Part shown: positions 60,936 to 64,000 of the stretch, in pieces
Position numbering within the stretch: position 1 is the stretch's first letter
Layout of the letters: each line of letters opens with the position of its first letter
Origin: Eriocheir sinensis
Taxonomy: Eukaryota > Arthropoda > Malacostraca > Decapoda > Varunidae
Direction of reading: 5' to 3'
Assembly (NCBI RefSeq): GCF_024679095.1
Contig: NC_066509.1
Coordinates: forward strand, 17,004,089-17,068,088
DNA: 64,000 bases
Notes under the pieces: generated by a model
Seen by the model: the letters and a program-made list of their open reading frames with translations, nothing else
What the model was told of the DNA's origin: nothing
The model's database searches: none
Position numbers and translations under genes: made by a program

Positions 60936-61626
60936 CTCCTATTGTACTTAAAAACTGTGCCTCTGTGCTGACACCCTGCCTGGTCAAACTCTTTCGCCTC
61001 TGCCTATCAACATCTACCTTTCCTTTCTGCTGGAAGTATGCCTTCACAGCCTGTGCCTAAGAAGGGTGACCGTACCAATCCCTCAAACTACCGCCCTGTA
61101 GCTTTACTTTCCTGCCTATCTAAAGCTTTTGAATCATTCCTTAACCGGAAGATTCAAAAGCACTTATCCACTTCCGACCTTCTGTCTGATCGGCAGTATG
61201 GGTTCCGCAAGGGGCGTTCTACCGGGGATCTTCATGTTCTCTTAAGTCTTAACTGACTCTTAGTCATTCTCTCTTAGCCGTTTCGGTGAAACTTTCTCAG
61301 TTTCGCTAGACATATCGAAAGCTTTCGATTGAGTCTGGCACAACTCTTTGCTTTCTAAACTGCCCTCTTTCGGATTCTATCCCTCTCTCTGTTCCTTTAT
61401 CTCCAGTTTCCTTTCCGGCCGTTCTATCTCTGCTGTGGTAGACGGTCACTGTTCTTCCCCTAAACCTATCAACAGTGGTGTTCCTCAGGGCTCTGCCCCG
61501 AAATTGACCTCTCTTTTGGTTACTCTTTACTCTTTACTTTTGTAGGAGGGGTGAGTAGCGGGCTTTTTTTTTTTTATTCTTCTTGTTGCCCTTGAGTTGC
61601 ATCCTTTGATGTAAAAAAAAAAAAAA
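60936..61626 (+). mobile_element. Family-1 retrotransposon copy f, segment 2
   Basis: LKNCASVLTPCLVKLFRLCL, KKGDRTNPSNYRPVALLSCL, DRQYGFRKGRSTGDL, then SGRSISAVVDGHCSSP and NSGVPQGSA. An internal deletion near 61494 jumps from the RT straight to the family 3' end, with CCCTTGAGTTGCATCC and about 17 A at 61610-61626. Confidence 0.85.
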
Positions 61627-61924
61627 AGCGATGAACTGGACTAAACATGCCAAGTGTAAGGATGGTTATACGTGGAGATGCCAAACGAAAGGCTGTGTTA
61701 AGTACAAATATACAACTCCAATTTATCACTTCAGACCTGGATCCATGCATTGTATCTATGGAGTGAATTAACGCATTGGCGAAAAACAAGCATCCCGTCA
61801 AACAGGTGTTTCAGAGAAAACTATAGTCGACAACTACATTTTTTTTTTCCAGAAGTGTGCAGCAGATACCTTCAGGCCAACCCCACCAAGCTTGGCTGTC
61901 CTGGGACAATGGTAGAAGTGGATG
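61627..61924 (+). pseudogene. Merlin/IS1595-like transposase fragment
   Basis: CKDGYTWRCQTKGC (zinc-ribbon-like), then after an in-frame stop [19 protein letters not shown], a shift in a T run at 61841-61850, and [25 protein letters not shown]. The [18 protein letters not shown] and GPGTxVEVDE blocks are characteristic of ISXO2/IS1595-type DDE transposases of the Merlin superfamily. The fragment ends at the first catalytic Asp, where family-1 sequence begins. Confidence 0.65.
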
Positions 61925-63609
61925 TATCCTGGTATTCTCATAAGCCCAAGCGGCTTATGCAGTTAGTTCAGCACCCTACACGTGTTCCCGACCGTCTTGG
62001 AGATCGGCCCAACATACTAGACCTCTTCCTTATATCTAACCCTTCTGCTTAATCTGTCGCACTGTTCCCTCCGTTGGGCTCCTCAGATCACAACCTTATT
62101 CCAGTATTCTGTCCTATCGCTCCAGTACATCCTCTTGACCCACCGAAGAGGCGATGCTTCCGGCATTTTGCCTCCGCTCGGTGGAACGACCTGAGGATGT
62201 ACTTTTCCGATTTCCAGTGGAATGATTATAGTAGCGCATCACATAGGTGATTGTCTCTGGAATAAAGGCACACATTCCACGTACTTTCTCTACTCCTCAT
62301 GCTAAAAAGCCTTGGTTTAATCACGCTTGTTTTCGTGCTATCCAAGATAGAGAGGCAGCTCACAAAAGGTACCAGAGCCTTCGCACTCCTACTAACCATG
62401 ATCATTATATTTCTGCCCGGAATCGTGCCAAATCTATTCTTCGACTTACCAAACCTCTTTCATAAATAGAAAATGTCAAAATCTTGCTTTTTTCTATTTT
62501 TTCCCGGGACTTCTGGCCCCTATAGCCAAAAATATCTCCTCCAATTTCACTTCTTCATCTTTCCCTCCTCTCCTTAACCCTGACGGCAGTACCGCCGTCT
62601 CATCTATCTCTAAGGCTGAACTCTTCTCTCAAACTTTCTGTAAAAACTCCACTCTGGACGATTCTGGGCATATTCCTCCTACTCATCCCCCCTCTGACTC
62701 CTTTATGCCCGTTATTAAGATTCTTAAGAACGATATTAACTATGCCCTCTCTGGCCTCAACTCTCAGAAGGCTTATGGACCTGATGGAGTGCCTCGTATT
62801 GTCCTTAAAAACTGTGCCTCCGTGCTGACATCCTGCCTGGTTAAACTCTTTCGTCTCTGCCTATCAACATTTATCTTTCCTTCCTGCTGGAAGTACGTCT
62901 TCATACAGCCTGTGCCTAAGAAGGGTGACCGCTCCAATCCTTCTAACTACCGCCCTATAGCTTTACTTTCTTGTCTATCTAAAGCTTTTGAATCAATCCT
63001 TGACCGGAAGATTCAAAAGCACCTTTCCACTTCTGACCTTCTATCTGATCGCCAGTATGGGTTCCACAAGGGGCGTTCTACTGGCGATCTTCTTGCTCTC
63101 TTAACTGACTCTTGGTCATCCTCTCTCATCCGTTTCGGTGAAACTTTCTCTGTTGCGCTAGACATATCGAAAGCCTTCGATAGAGTCCGGCACAAGTCTT
63201 TGCTTTCTAAACTGCCCTCTTACGGTTTCTATTCTTCTCTCTGTTCCTTCATCTCCAGCTTCCTTTCCGGCCGTTCTATCTCCGTTGTGGCAGACGGTCA
63301 CTGTCCTTCCCCTAAACGGTAACCTATCAACAGTGGTGTTCCACAGGGCTCTGTCCTTTCACCCATTCTCTTCTTGTTCTTCATCAATGATTTTTCTTTA
63401 ACAAACTGTCCTATCCATTCTTACGCTGACGACTCCACTCTGCATTATTCAACTTCTTTCAACAGAAGACCTTCTCAACAGGAATTACAAGACTCCAGAC
63501 TAGAGGCTGCTGAACGCTTAACTTCAGACCTTGCTATCATTTCCGATTTGGGGTAAAAGGAACCTTGTGTCCTTCAGTGCCTCAAAAAACAAATTTCTCC
63601 ACCTATCAA
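61925..63609 (+). mobile_element. Family-1 retrotransposon copy g (endonuclease end plus RT)
   Basis: The end of the endonuclease domain is visible ([32 protein letters not shown]). It is followed by [106 protein letters not shown] and ISDLG. Several stops and shifts break it. It stops near 63609 (FLHLST), without a 3' tail. Confidence 0.85.
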
Positions 63610-64000
63610 CCCTGACCGATCGATGTCTCCAACCAGAATTGCAGCTGACAAATTTTCATGAAGATACTCTGATGGTTGGCTAATATGACATCGCGAGATG
63701 GCACGGCCAACTAGGTACTCTTTTCAAGACATCCACACAGCAAACTACAAATCATTGTTAAAGCAGCAAACACAGTCAACAGCAACAATCCAAACAAGAC
63801 ACCCAAAAGGACAATCAAACTACAGGAACAAATTAATCAAACTCGTATAAGATCTGATCAAGATGAGTGTCTAGCTGGTGTTTGAAGGCATTCACCGAGA
63901 TGACAGAAGCAACAGATTCCGGCAAGATGCACCAGATATGTTAATTGCCCTCACTGAGAAGAAGCGATCGAGCTCTCACCTCAGTGTTACAACGAGGGAC
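63610..64000. other. Unassigned; possibly another retroelement
   Basis: The minus-strand stretch includes RNLLLLSSR and TNISG-like pieces that may come from a CR1-type C-terminus, but the match is too weak to name. Confidence 0.3.

Overview
The window is eukaryotic and almost certainly arthropod DNA. A decapod crustacean is my best inference. The supports are a spliced beta-1,4-glucuronyltransferase-like gene with GT-AG introns, CR1-like and jockey-like retrotransposons, tRNA-headed SINEs, short AACCT-type tracts and very long (TA)n/(CT)n microsatellites. I see no prokaryotic gene organisation. Long readings such as the Ser-Leu or Ile-Tyr strings are translations of microsatellites and are not annotated.

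Host genes are few. On the minus strand, 9585 to 3305 carries the last four exons of a B4GAT1-like glycosyltransferase (9585-9371, 9009-8482, 4082-3909, 3499-3305). All junctions are in phase, and the 4.4-kb intron is filled with transposon debris. The N-terminal exon(s) are not identified. On the minus strand, 48568-47891 is an intact 225-aa six-finger C2H2 zinc-finger protein.

Nearly everything else is mobile DNA. Three CR1-like elements (18520-24289 plus strand, essentially full length with an esterase-type ORF1; 39260-37126 minus; 42195-44038 plus) end in short tandem repeats. A poly(A)-tailed jockey-like family, called family 1 here, recurs at about 5.9-7.8, 10.1-24.4 (split), 26.3-27.5, 35.1-37.1, 59.6-61.6 and 61.9-63.6 kb. 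An unclassified endonuclease-RT element (41.9-47.3 kb) is split by a CR1-like copy. DNA transposons include hAT transposase remnants (39.24-39.72 and 40.26-41.32 kb), several non-autonomous hAT-type elements with 8-bp target duplications, TTAA-flanked piggyBac-type MITEs, TA-flanked mariner/Tigger-type elements and a Merlin/IS1595-like transposase scrap.

The most informative structure is the nesting. One family-1 retrotransposon copy can be followed through four segments from 10143 to 24377, pushed apart by a TA-flanked 5.1-kb element that holds other elements, and by a 5.77-kb CR1-like element with an 8-bp target duplication. The CR1-like element is itself split by a TTAA-flanked MITE whose removal restores the reading frame. 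The 51.2-54.3 kb stretch is an inverted-repeat region threaded with huge (TA)n tracts. I found no operon, CRISPR array or new defence or biosynthetic system. The interest lies in transposon architecture.
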